Part shown: piece by piece, positions 18,001 through 25,306 of the stretch
Position numbering within the stretch: position 1 is the first letter of the stretch
Layout of the letters: every line of letters starts with the position of its first letter
Assembly: GCA_030604905.1 (NCBI GenBank)
Contig: JAUVVA010000031.1
Coordinates: forward strand, 1 to 34,684
DNA: 34,684 nt
DNA from: Verrucomicrobiota bacterium
GTDB lineage: Bacteria; Verrucomicrobiota; Verrucomicrobiia; Opitutales; Opitutaceae
Reading direction: 5' to 3'
Notes under the pieces: generated by a model
The model's database searches: none
Told to the model about the DNA's origin: nothing
Seen by the model: the letters and a program-made list of their open reading frames with translations, nothing else
Made by a program: the position numbers and the translations under genes

Positions 18001-18283
18001 GCGGCGGGTGGAGTCGTCGTCGTCCGGCATCATGCCGCGCGGCAGCCTCGCCAACGAGGCCGATTTTCTCGTCGGCGGCGGACCGCGCCACGATTTTCTC
18101 GCCGCGACTTTCGACTTCCTTCGTGTCGCCCGCGGCACGCTCGCCGATGCGCGCACCACCATCGAGGAGTTGCACGCCTGGCAGTTTGACGGACCCCAGA
18201 CACGGGACTTTGCCGGCGTGCCGCGCCACGCCACGCACGCCGCCGGGGCCCTGGTCTCGCCGACGGAGAACGCCGGGCGCTGA
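15092..18283 (+). CDS. Secreted right-handed beta-helix protein with C-terminal LamG-like domain
   Basis: The 1063-residue protein has a signal peptide (LLAFLALTTALAAIAPASA, cut before QPFPW). Residues about 55-130 (YIDFEHGDDSRSGTSPESAWK, VFKRGVVYRGVL) are the usual entry to pectate-lyase-like beta-helices. The helix itself spans about 350-700 with stacked turns such as VEISGLSFRFTNVAW, IRIRNNLFEHVHQPVRI, VAVTDNVMRHTDHGAIWI and VDILRNQLHHIGWRIIS. Residues about 880-1040 (NSFILEAVLSTRADRGLVVGK, HLLVEVDRAAGAVRFHVDGRRV) look like a concanavalin/LamG carbohydrate-binding domain. It could be a lyase or hydrolase of an acidic polysaccharide; no catalytic residues can be named. It is the last gene of run A. 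Confidence 0.82.
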   Translation: MRPSCFPLLAFLALTTALAAIAPASAQPFPWSAPHARVLPQGELEPTPEPFVFTPRSPLRYIDFEHGDDSRSGTSPESAWKHHPWDPAAGGLARSTRGPHTYVFKRGVVYRGVLRPGDDAGEPGLPIQLTSDPAWGVGEAAIVGSERVSGWRRGAAHPRIPEADRVWTAEVDFLPRTLWVVDEANQIVRLKLARTPNWNEPDPNDVMSEWWTWDNPEWWRGAGHQMEVERRDGKVRLHLGINRRQLVGSAEDYVGGTVWSEWGIVMGSPYPAEIEGFSENERGVAFRGPWTFAALEKIIRGNRFFLENKPQWLDEPGEFWVERIGDGPRARIHLRLPGDRDPGNLVVEAGRHHHILDARRLDHVEISGLSFRFTNVAWRYNVPSWADPDLQAGVIRLNGSGDGIRIRNNLFEHVHQPVRINATAGSRIGTVAVTDNVMRHTDHGAIWIRTAFEDRPDGGRGHIDHVDILRNQLHHIGWRIISGEHGHAIDVTYPVSSHIAGNFLHRIAGWGISVFGGKPSTDRAGSFIHTVTVPFSRHLIHHNRVEDVLLKSNDWGGIETWQGGPFYVFNNLVINPVGFKHWTWKPGDPANIGSFGHAYYLDGSFKNYLFNNLALGRNNELGTRSVNSTALQNIYSFENTFFHNSFVRFAAMTRQQSPDAGRFRYLANVMADSSSILFRHADPKKGEPDPNASHYTQGGRFDYPTLAYSNNVLHEIRGDIGVFEETGVVYSDFEGFRAALAKVRPLADSVGIIADRAPLVDPAARDFRPVAESPALGRGHRVFVPWALHAVVGEWHFLLNHAEPGTVMDEHWFMGPAHGDRSRYRLLPRHPLRGVGVGAADFIAGSLEDWTRGALRLDGATQHLVLEPVSSPSGPDGVSTRGRDVDMEENSFILEAVLSTRADRGLVVGKLTSAAGYALDLVEGRPRLRLRAEGAEHVSLSELTINDGEPRHLLVEVDRAAGAVRFHVDGRRVESSSSGIMPRGSLANEADFLVGGGPRHDFLAATFDFLRVARGTLADARTTIEELHAWQFDGPQTRDFAGVPRHATHAAGALVSPTENAGR

Positions 18284-18342
18284 GGCGCGCCGACGCCGGC
18301 ACTCCGCGCAAGAATCCGATTTCCCGCGCCGCCAATCGTCGA

Positions 18343-18378
18343 TGATTTCACCGGTGTGAAATCACGCCCCCTTTACCG
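18343..18378. promoter_or_regulatory. Putative LacI operator, site 3 (pseudopilin run B)
   Basis: TGATTTCAC (18343-18351) and GTGAAATCA (18356-18364) are perfect 9-base arms around CGGT, the longest of the three LacI-type sites. Eight bases after GTGAAA comes CCTTTACCG (18370-18378), exactly as at site 2. It lies 80 bases upstream of the first pseudopilin ATG (18444), in the 160-base gap after run A. That places an independent promoter before run B. Confidence 0.78.
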
Positions 18379-18443
18379 GCCGGCGGGGAACCTGCTTCTT
18401 AACCGGCGCTTTCGGAAGGTCGCTCTACCCCCCCATTCACCCC

Positions 18444-19193
18444 ATGAGTTTCCGGCTCCAGTCCCCGCGCTTCGCCGCTTCTGGTTCACCCCGCAACCGG
18501 CGGGCCTTTTCCCTCGTCGAGCTGCTGGCGGTGATCGCGATCATCGGCGTGCTCGCGGCTGTCTTGCTCGCCGTGCTCGGCCGGGTGAGAAACGCCGCCC
18601 GCCAGACCGGGTGCGTCTCCAATCTTCGGCAACTGGGCGCCGCGGCGCTCCTGCTCACCCAGGAGACCCGCGGCCTCATGCCCTATCACTTCGGGTTTCC
18701 CATCGTCGAGGGGATGCCAAACAACGTCAGCGGCCAGATGCCCTGGAGCAGCTTGCTGCGCCACTATGTCGACCGCTCGGGCCTCCAGCGGCGCGAACGC
18801 GAGTGGGATGTTTGCCCGGCGGGCACCCGCACCGACATCTCGGACCATCCGACGATGAGCCTTGGCGGCGCCATGGGCTACGGGATGAACGCCATGGTCC
18901 ACGCGAACTACCGGCAGCTCCCTCCGGTTGTGTTCCAAAACGGCGTGCGCAGCGCCCCGGCTCCCACTGCCACCGTCGTAAACATCCGCCGCCTCCCCAA
19001 CCCGAGCCGCACCGTGCTCGCGATGGACTACCGCCATGACGGCATGTCGTCCGTCCCGGAAAACGAGATCGTCCGCATCGAGCCGCGCCACGAAGGCCGC
19101 GTGAACATCCTCCTCTACGACGGCAGCGTCGCCACCGAGACCGGACGCCTGCTCGTCGGCACCCACACCCAGCCCCGTTGGACCGGACATTGA
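18444..19193 (+). CDS. Pseudopilin-like protein, H-X9-DG type (run B, first)
   Basis: The 249-residue protein has a type II/IV prepilin N-terminus: a basic leader of 21 residues, then FSLVELLAVIAIIGVLAAVL with Phe at +1 and Glu at +5. The residue before the cut is alanine (21) rather than the usual glycine. The conserved GRVRNAARQTGCVSNLRQLGAAALLL follows. The C-terminal region has RHEGRVNILLYDGSV, an exact H-X9-DG motif (His 216, Asp-Gly 226-227), typical of pseudopilins abundant in planctomycetes, lentisphaerae and verrucomicrobia. It should be an inner-membrane protein, processed by a prepilin peptidase and possibly assembled in a fibre. Its role is unknown. It stands first behind operator site 3, with a secreted hydrolase gene 74 bases downstream. 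Confidence 0.9.
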   Translation: MSFRLQSPRFAASGSPRNRRAFSLVELLAVIAIIGVLAAVLLAVLGRVRNAARQTGCVSNLRQLGAAALLLTQETRGLMPYHFGFPIVEGMPNNVSGQMPWSSLLRHYVDRSGLQRREREWDVCPAGTRTDISDHPTMSLGGAMGYGMNAMVHANYRQLPPVVFQNGVRSAPAPTATVVNIRRLPNPSRTVLAMDYRHDGMSSVPENEIVRIEPRHEGRVNILLYDGSVATETGRLLVGTHTQPRWTGH

Positions 19194-19267
19194 TCCGGGC
19201 CGGGCACCGCGACGTATCCTCAATGCCACTACGCCGGTGGCCGTTCGCCCCCTCCCGCTTTTTCGCC

Positions 19268-20992
19268 ATGCAAATCCTGCCCCGCCTCCCCCGCCTCCGC
19301 GCGCTCCTCGGCTGCCTGACCGCGCTCATAATCGCCGCCCCGTCGGGCGTCGCCTCATCCCCGAATGAACCGCTGCCGCGCATGCCCATCGGCATGAACC
19401 TCTCCGGCATCAGCGATTGGGGACCGGGCTTCCCCTTCAAGAACCTCATGTGGGGCGCGCGTCTCTGGATGACGGCCAACGTCCGAGGTCCCGGCCCATG
19501 GGATACTGAGAAGCTCATGCAGATTCCGCTCGACGAAAACGGTTATCCCCTCGAGCTGCCGTTCACGGTGCCGGACCTCGATGTTCCTCAAGTTGTTCGC
19601 ACCATCCTTCCCAACCGGATGACCCCGGGCGAGTATGTGTTGCTCTACGACGGCGAGGGCGATTTCCGCGGCCTTCAGGGCACGAGCATCGTGAGCCAGA
19701 GTCCTGGCCGTGTCGTGCTGCGCATGACCCACGGCAAGCATCTCGAGGGCTTCTACATCACCCGCAGCGTGCGGGGCAATCACGTGCGCAACGTCCGCAT
19801 CCTCGCTCTGGCCGACGAACACGCCGATCTCGCCGCCAATCCCTTCCGCGACGACTTCATCGAGTTTTGCCGCCCCTTTCACAACATTCGATACATGAAC
19901 TGGTCGACGACCAACTTCTCCTTGGAGCGCGACTGGGAGCGGCGCAAAAAGCCGACCTTCTACACCATGCGCGGCCTGGGCGGCGACGCGGACAAGTTCT
20001 GGCGTGGCGTCCCAGACGCCCACTTTCTTTTGTCAGGTGGCGTCGCCTGGGAAGTCATTATCGACCTCGCCAACAAACTGAAGATCGACCCTTGGATCAA
20101 CGTTCCCCATCGCGCCACCGACGACTACATCCGCCAGATGGCCGTGCTCTTCCGCGACCGTCTCGACCCATCGCTGAAGATCCACCTCGAATATTCAAAC
20201 GAGGTCTGGAACTGGGCCTTCGTCCAGTCCCACTGGATGCTGCTCAACCGCTTCGCCGCCGACTTTGTGAAGGCCCGCGGCGTCGAACCGTGGGAGCGGC
20301 CGCCCACCGACGACGAGGGTGAAATCGCTCGCGGGGCGAAAGGCCGCGCCCACCCCGAGCGCATGGCCGCGCTCAGCGTGCGCACCTTCCGAATCTGGGA
20401 GGAGGTCTTCGGCGACACCTATCCGCAGCGGCTCGTGCGTATCGTGGGCGTGCAGGCCGGTTGGCCCGACACCGGTCGGCGCACGCTTAGGATGGTCATG
20501 GAAAACGGCGGGGCCGACGCCGTCTCGCCCGCGGGCTACTTCGGCCCCGACCGGGAGATCTTTGATCGTTGGGACGCCGCCGGGGCCAACCTCACCGTCG
20601 ACCAGGTTGCCGCCGACATGCTGGGGGCCTTGGAAAACAAGACCGCTCCCTGGGCCCGCTTCTACGGTGATCTCGCTCGCCAGCACAACGTCCGCCTGAT
20701 CATCTACGAAGGCGGTCAGCACATCCAGCCGCGCGAGCAAAAAGAGGCTCCCTACATGCCGGCCCTTGCCGCCATCCAGTCCCATCCCGTGATGTATGAC
20801 CTCTACATCCGCAATTTTCGTATTCACCAGGAAGTCGGCACTCACCTGTTCGTCGCTTACAGCAGCATCACCGACCAAGGCAACCGCATCGGCTCCTTTG
20901 GTCACCTGAGCGATTACAACCAGCCCTTGTCGGAGGCGCCCAAGATGCGCGCCCTGCTCGACGTCAACCTTCCCCGCCCGGTGCGCCCATGA
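19268..20992 (+). CDS. Secreted clan-A-like glycoside hydrolase, cellulose-binding-protein-like
   Basis: The 574-residue protein has a signal peptide (ALLGCLTALIIAAPSGVASS). The fold looks like a (beta/alpha)8 barrel: MPIGMNLSGISDWGPGFPFKN at the mature N-terminus, a beta-sandwich-like insert (VLLYDGEGDFRG, GRVVLRMTHG), IDPWINVPHRATDDYIRQMA, and IHLEYSNEVWNW with the Asn-Glu pair at 311-312 typical of the clan GH-A acid/base. LIIYEGGQHI with Glu about 481 is placed like the nucleophile. Related proteins are often labelled cellulose-binding, but no enzymatic activity can be assigned. It sits between two pseudopilins, and its stop overlaps the second pseudopilin's start (ATGA). ATG 19268 fits the signal peptide best; ATG 19223 is an alternative. 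Confidence 0.78.
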   Translation: MQILPRLPRLRALLGCLTALIIAAPSGVASSPNEPLPRMPIGMNLSGISDWGPGFPFKNLMWGARLWMTANVRGPGPWDTEKLMQIPLDENGYPLELPFTVPDLDVPQVVRTILPNRMTPGEYVLLYDGEGDFRGLQGTSIVSQSPGRVVLRMTHGKHLEGFYITRSVRGNHVRNVRILALADEHADLAANPFRDDFIEFCRPFHNIRYMNWSTTNFSLERDWERRKKPTFYTMRGLGGDADKFWRGVPDAHFLLSGGVAWEVIIDLANKLKIDPWINVPHRATDDYIRQMAVLFRDRLDPSLKIHLEYSNEVWNWAFVQSHWMLLNRFAADFVKARGVEPWERPPTDDEGEIARGAKGRAHPERMAALSVRTFRIWEEVFGDTYPQRLVRIVGVQAGWPDTGRRTLRMVMENGGADAVSPAGYFGPDREIFDRWDAAGANLTVDQVAADMLGALENKTAPWARFYGDLARQHNVRLIIYEGGQHIQPREQKEAPYMPALAAIQSHPVMYDLYIRNFRIHQEVGTHLFVAYSSITDQGNRIGSFGHLSDYNQPLSEAPKMRALLDVNLPRPVRP

Positions 20993-21684
20993 GCCGATCG
21001 AGCAGAGCATTCACGCTGGTAGAACTCCTGACGGTGATCGCCGTCATCGGCGTGCTCGTGGCGATCCTGATCCCGGTCGTTGTCCGCGTGCGCGACAACG
21101 CCCGGGCCACCACCTGCCTAAGCAACCTTCGCCAGCAGGCCGTGGCCTGCCTCCTCTTCGCCGCCGATAACCGTGAAACCCTGCCGCCTTCCGTGCCAGT
21201 CGCGGAAGACTGGCCGGGCTTTGGCGACTATCCGCGGTGGCAGCAGTTGGTGGAACGCTACGCGGAGCGCCGCTCCAGCACGGTGGAAGGCAGTGGGCGC
21301 ACCATCTGGCGCTGCCCCGCCGACCTTCGACCCGCCGCGGTCACCAGCTACGGTATCAACCAAGAACTCCGCTGGCCGCTGGACGCCACCCACGGCCGAT
21401 ACGGGGCGCGTCTCTCCACGATTCGAAATCCCTCCCGCACTGTTTTGATCGCGGACTCCGGAAACGGGGTGTGGGAGCGTTATTTTATGACCTACTGGAA
21501 CGGCATCAGAACCGAGGTGGCGTTTCGTCACGGTGGCGGTGACGGGGCCCGCACCACTGCTTTTGCCTCAGCGGACGAGGTCCTTGCCAGCGCGGGTTTT
21601 GGCCAGGCCGCATTCGTGGATGGCGGCGTGGGTCGTCTGCGCCCGGCCCAGACGCTCGACCCCTCGCTTTGGCGCATTCGTTGA
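20989..21684 (+). CDS. Pseudopilin-like protein (run B, second)
   Basis: The 231-residue protein has a very short leader, MSRSSRA, then FTLVELLTVIAVIGVLVAIL with Glu at +5; again alanine precedes the predicted cleavage point. ARATTCLSNLRQQAVACLLFAADNRETLPPS is the conserved continuation. A relaxed His-to-Asp-Gly motif lies near the end (FRHGGG followed by AAFVDGGV). It differs from the first pseudopilin in its middle region, so it is not a simple duplicate. Its ATG overlaps the stop of the upstream hydrolase by four bases, so the two should be made together. This suggests a functional pairing of pilin-like protein and enzyme. Confidence 0.9.
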   Translation: MSRSSRAFTLVELLTVIAVIGVLVAILIPVVVRVRDNARATTCLSNLRQQAVACLLFAADNRETLPPSVPVAEDWPGFGDYPRWQQLVERYAERRSSTVEGSGRTIWRCPADLRPAAVTSYGINQELRWPLDATHGRYGARLSTIRNPSRTVLIADSGNGVWERYFMTYWNGIRTEVAFRHGGGDGARTTAFASADEVLASAGFGQAAFVDGGVGRLRPAQTLDPSLWRIR

Positions 21685-21759
21685 TTCTGGTCGGTTTGCC
21701 GCCCGCTTGCACGCGCCGCGGATTGCGACGCCTCGGATCTGCTCTTTGCCTTCTCCTTC

Positions 21760-22650
21760 ATGCCTGCTTTCTCACGCCCGATCTCGGACGAAGCATTTAG
21801 CGCAATTCTGGACCTTGCCGGCCACGAGCCATGCCCCGGCGTCACCTTGCGCTCCGAGGTGGAGATTCGGCCTGCCCGAGATGGGGCCCCCTTGCAGCAC
21901 GTGGCCATCTACGAGCCGTCCGAGCGCCTCCCCGGTCCCGCGCCCGCTTTGCTCGCCTTCCACGGAGGAGGTTACTGCCTCGGCCACCCGCACGGCTGCG
22001 GTGCGATCGCCAAGACTCTGGCCCTCTCGCTGGGTGTGGTCACGATCTCCGCCTCATACCGCCTCGGCGCTCACGACAAGCCCTGCGGCTTCGGGATTCT
22101 TGAAGACGCCGTCCACGCCTGGCGCTGGGTCCACGCCCACGCCTCCGAGCTCGGCATCGATCCCGATCGTATCGCCGTCGAGGGCGAATCCGCCGGCTGC
22201 CTGCTTGCCGGTCACCTCGCGGTGCAAAGCCCCTTGGTCGCCGTCGCGGGTCTGCCGCGCCCCGCCGCGCTCTACGCCTTGTGGGGTCCTTTGGACTTTG
22301 TCGCTCGCTGGTATGACAACGGCGAAAGCAACGGCGCCGAGACCAACATCCTGGGCCCCGGCGGTTATTTGTCCCACCCGGCGGCCTATCACCAGCTCAG
22401 TCCCCTCGCCCACGCCATGGCGCCGGGCTTGCCGCCCGCTCTCTTCATCTACGGGCGCACCGACCCCGTGGTCCATCCCCGCCAAGCCGCTCTTGCCGCC
22501 GCCGCCTGGCGAGCCGTGGGAGCGCATGCGGAAACGATGATTCTGCCCAACATCGGGCACGGCGTCGTCGGGGACAACCGCGCCCAGTGCCGCCAGCTTC
22601 TGGAGCGATGCGCCACGTTCTGCGCCTGCCGCCACGCGGCCAAAGACTAA
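21760..22650 (+). CDS. Alpha/beta-hydrolase esterase, HSL-like
   Basis: The 296-residue protein has the hormone-sensitive-lipase-type pattern: oxyanion motif AFHGGGYCLG (67-75), nucleophile elbow VEGESAGCLLA with Ser 144, Asp 235 in YGRTDPVVHP and His 267 in NIGHGVVG. These make a full catalytic triad. Such enzymes cleave short acyl esters, here most plausibly acetyl or feruloyl groups on oligosaccharides. There is no signal peptide, so it should be cytoplasmic. It follows the second pseudopilin by 75 bases and the next esterase begins 11 bases after its stop, so the two esterases belong to the same transcript. Confidence 0.88.
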   Translation: MPAFSRPISDEAFSAILDLAGHEPCPGVTLRSEVEIRPARDGAPLQHVAIYEPSERLPGPAPALLAFHGGGYCLGHPHGCGAIAKTLALSLGVVTISASYRLGAHDKPCGFGILEDAVHAWRWVHAHASELGIDPDRIAVEGESAGCLLAGHLAVQSPLVAVAGLPRPAALYALWGPLDFVARWYDNGESNGAETNILGPGGYLSHPAAYHQLSPLAHAMAPGLPPALFIYGRTDPVVHPRQAALAAAAWRAVGAHAETMILPNIGHGVVGDNRAQCRQLLERCATFCACRHAAKD

Positions 22651-22661
22651 CCAGACCGACC

Positions 22662-23504
22662 ATGCATGGTTCACATTCTAGTGTCCCGCCCTCCGACCCC
22701 CGGCCTGTGGACCTGCCCGATCTGCCTTATCTTTCCTTGGGCGGCTCCGCCGAGCACGACGAGGCTCGCCACCTTGACATTTATCTTCCCGACGGGATCG
22801 CCCCGGCGTCCGGTTATCCCGCCTTGATTTGGTTTCACGGGGGCGGCTTGGAATCGGGTTCGCGGCGCGATCCTGTCCTGGCCCGACGCATGACGAAACA
22901 AGGCTTTCTCGTGGCCATGGCTGGCTACCGTCTATCCCCGCGCGTCGGCTACCCCGCTTACGTGGCGGATGCCGCCGCCGCGGTGGCCACCCTCTTGGCC
23001 CATGCGAAAAGCCTGTGCTGCGATCCTCGCGCCATCTTCGTCGGCGGTGTCTCAGCCGGCGCCTATCTCGCCGCCATGCTGGCGCTCGACCGCCGTCGCT
23101 TGAACGAAGTCGCGGTATTGGAAGAGCAGGTTGCGGGATACATCCTGGTGAGCGGACAGATGACGACCCACTTCACCGTGCGCCGCGAGCGGGGCAACTG
23201 GAACGGGCTCGCGGTTTGCGCCGATGAAGCCGCTCCGATCCACCACATCCGGGGCGACAGCCGCCCGATGCTGCTCTTGGTCGGAGATCGGGATCTCCCG
23301 GCCCGTCTGGAGGAGAATCGCTTCTTCGCCGCCGCGATGACCGGAATCGCGGCAAATCCAAACGTCTCGCTGGAGGTCATAGCCGACCGCGATCACGGAG
23401 CGATCGGCTCCCGGCTTTTCGAGCCCGGTGACTCTGCCGGGCCCCGCATCACGGCCTTCATGCAAACCTGCCGAGCGGGCAACACCGCCTCCACCGGCTC
23501 CTAA
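22662..23504 (+). CDS. Alpha/beta-hydrolase esterase (second copy type)
   Basis: The 280-residue protein has WFHGGGLESG (oxyanion, 57-66), GGVSAGAYLAAML with nucleophile Ser 131, a GDRD acidic site near 209-211 and DRDHGAI with His 245. All triad members are present. Early residues (DEARHLDIYLPDG) match the BD-FAE/carboxylesterase group that deacetylates xylan-type oligosaccharides. It is related in fold, not closely in sequence, to the preceding esterase. No signal peptide is visible, so it is probably cytoplasmic. ATG 22662 is chosen because a start at 22587 would overlap the previous gene by 64 bases. Confidence 0.86.
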   Translation: MHGSHSSVPPSDPRPVDLPDLPYLSLGGSAEHDEARHLDIYLPDGIAPASGYPALIWFHGGGLESGSRRDPVLARRMTKQGFLVAMAGYRLSPRVGYPAYVADAAAAVATLLAHAKSLCCDPRAIFVGGVSAGAYLAAMLALDRRRLNEVAVLEEQVAGYILVSGQMTTHFTVRRERGNWNGLAVCADEAAPIHHIRGDSRPMLLLVGDRDLPARLEENRFFAAAMTGIAANPNVSLEVIADRDHGAIGSRLFEPGDSAGPRITAFMQTCRAGNTASTGS

Positions 23505-23528
23505 ACCCGATTTCCCGTCCCCCCAAAA

Positions 23529-24533
23529 ATGACCTGCCGTCGCGCTTTTCTTCGCTCCTGTTCCCTCGCGTTCGCGCTCCTGTTCGCGGGCCTGCCGCGG
23601 GTCTTCGCCGAGGCGCCTCCGCCGCGTGAATCCGTCAAGGTCCTCACGGTGGGCAACAGTTTTGCCTTAAACGCGACCTCCAGGCTGCCGGCCTTGGCGC
23701 AAGCGGGAGGACGGTCGGCGAAAGTCTTTGGCGCCAACATCGGCGGAGCGTCCCTCGAGCGCCATGTTCGCCACCTGCGCGCCCACGAGGCGAACAACGA
23801 AGACCCGGCAGGACGTCCCTATACCCGACGCACCGATCCGCGGACGGGGGAGATCCGCGATTTCAGTCTCCGGGAGGCCCTCCGTGCGGACACTTGGGAC
23901 GTCGTCACGATCCAGCAGGCGAGCGGCGCGAGCTATCGCCCCGAGACCTACGAGCCCTACGCCGCGGAATTGATTGCCTACATCCATCTCCACGCTCCGC
24001 AGGCCGAAGTCGTGATCATCCAGACGTGGGCCTACCGCCCCGACCATCCGACCTTGGTCGCCGCAGGAATGACCCCGACGGAAATGTATGAGCGACTCCG
24101 CGCCGCCTACCACGAGTTGAGCGCGCGTCACGGGCTACGAATCGCGCCGGTCGGCGATGCCTTCCATCTGGCCCAGCGCACGCCGATGTGGACGCTGCAG
24201 GCGCCGGATCCGAATTTTGATTACCAAAACCCGCCGGCCGGCGCCGTCCCAAACGAACCGGGCGACCTTCTTCTTGGGTGGATTTGGGATAAGAGAAAAG
24301 ACGGGACGACCGTATTCAAACTCGATGGGTTCCATGCCAATGCCGCCGGATGCTACCTCGGCGGCGCTGTCCTCTACGAAATACTCTTCGGCGCCGATGT
24401 CACTGATGTCGGCTATGTCGACCCGAAGCTCACTCCCGAACAGTGCGCGAGTTTGCGCCGGCACGCGCACGATGCCGTGAGGGCCGAGAGGATGCGTTCG
24501 TCACTCCCCACCGTCGCAAAGGGCTCCGGATGA
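23529..24533 (+). CDS. Secreted DUF4886 SGNH-like protein
   Basis: The 334-residue protein has a signal peptide (SLAFALLFAGLPRVFA, cut before EAPPP). The first strand and candidate nucleophile are VKVLTVGNSFALNA with Ser 44, using GNS in place of the usual GDS. ADTWDVVTIQQASG carries the block around the helix after strand three, and KLDGFHANAAGCYLGG supplies Asp 266 and His 269 of the triad. This arrangement matches DUF4886, a little-studied SGNH-hydrolase relative found next to polysaccharide-degrading genes. Esterase activity is likely but unshown. It is the last gene of run B and ends tail-to-tail with the unknown gene at 24650-25228; no clear terminator is visible in the 116-base gap. 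Confidence 0.84.
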   Translation: MTCRRAFLRSCSLAFALLFAGLPRVFAEAPPPRESVKVLTVGNSFALNATSRLPALAQAGGRSAKVFGANIGGASLERHVRHLRAHEANNEDPAGRPYTRRTDPRTGEIRDFSLREALRADTWDVVTIQQASGASYRPETYEPYAAELIAYIHLHAPQAEVVIIQTWAYRPDHPTLVAAGMTPTEMYERLRAAYHELSARHGLRIAPVGDAFHLAQRTPMWTLQAPDPNFDYQNPPAGAVPNEPGDLLLGWIWDKRKDGTTVFKLDGFHANAAGCYLGGAVLYEILFGADVTDVGYVDPKLTPEQCASLRRHAHDAVRAERMRSSLPTVAKGSG

Positions 24534-24649
24534 TCTGCCTGATAGTTGCGCCGCTTGCGCCTTCTTGCGGCCATTCTCCGGCTACAATTCTACGGCTACT
24601 CCGACGTCAGCACACCCCGATGCGGTCCTTCGGAGCCAATAGCTGAAGC

Positions 24650-25228
24650 CTAAGCCGGCACATTCTCCCCGCCCGCCTCGCCCTTGGTCTTCGCGGCCGC
24701 CCCGCCGCCGCCGCCGCCACCCACGAGCGCGGCCAGTTGCTCCTGGATCGAGAGAAAAAATTCCGGGCTCAGCTCCGCGGCCGTCACCTCGTGCAGCGAC
24801 TTCAACTTCGCGTGCTCGTAGATCTGCTTCGCGCCCGCGCCGCCGCCCGTGCGCCCCTTCGGTCGCAGCACGCGTTTGCGCTCCAGCATCATCGCCAGCA
24901 CTTGCAGCAGGCGCTCGTTCTCCACCGTGCGCTCCGTCGCCGGGTCGCTCAGGGCGAGAAACAGGCTCTCGGCGGTGAGCTTCAGATTACGCTCGGGGTT
25001 CTCGCCCGCCTTGCGCGGTTTGAAAATTTGCACCCATCGGCAGACCACCGGACCCGCCGGCTCGAATTTGCCCTGCTCCTCCGCCGCGACGTCATGGCGC
25101 AGAATGCCTTCGGCATCGCCCGAACCCGGCGCGTTGCGCACCAGGAAGCTCACCACCCGATCCCCGTCCGCAAATTCGCGACCCGACACCTGACAACGTG
25201 AAGAAAGAGATTGCAGCGAGAGCTCCAT
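24650..25228 (-). CDS. Conserved protein of unknown function
   Basis: The 192-residue protein begins MELSLQSLSSRCQVSGREF, then FADGDRVVSFLVRN, GPVVCRWVQIFKPR, ERNLKLTAESLFLALSD and ERLLQVLAMMLERKRVLRPKGR. The arrangement (an early Cys-X2-Ser-Gly, a possible second Cys, a Leu-rich helical middle) is reminiscent of small proteins seen in verrucomicrobia and planctomycetes, but I cannot name a function. The C-terminus is Gly/Ala-rich low complexity (GGGGGGGAAAK). The frame stays open upstream to 25696 only because of GC richness; that part lies opposite the phosphatase gene. ATG 25228 leaves a 78-base divergent gap. The shared promoter region may link it to the phosphatase. Confidence 0.7.
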   Translation of the reverse strand: MELSLQSLSSRCQVSGREFADGDRVVSFLVRNAPGSGDAEGILRHDVAAEEQGKFEPAGPVVCRWVQIFKPRKAGENPERNLKLTAESLFLALSDPATERTVENERLLQVLAMMLERKRVLRPKGRTGGGAGAKQIYEHAKLKSLHEVTAAELSPEFFLSIQEQLAALVGGGGGGGAAAKTKGEAGGENVPA

Positions 25229-25306
25229 AAGCGGGCTTTGTTGTTTACCCCCCGCCTCCTCCGACGCTAGCACTTTCGCCACCCGCTTCTTTTCCACCCG
25301 CCCCGC

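Noticed and set aside
24534-24649. Intrinsic terminator between the convergent DUF4886 gene and the unknown gene
   Set aside because: Short complementary GC pieces exist, but I found no stable stem followed by a T run on either strand.
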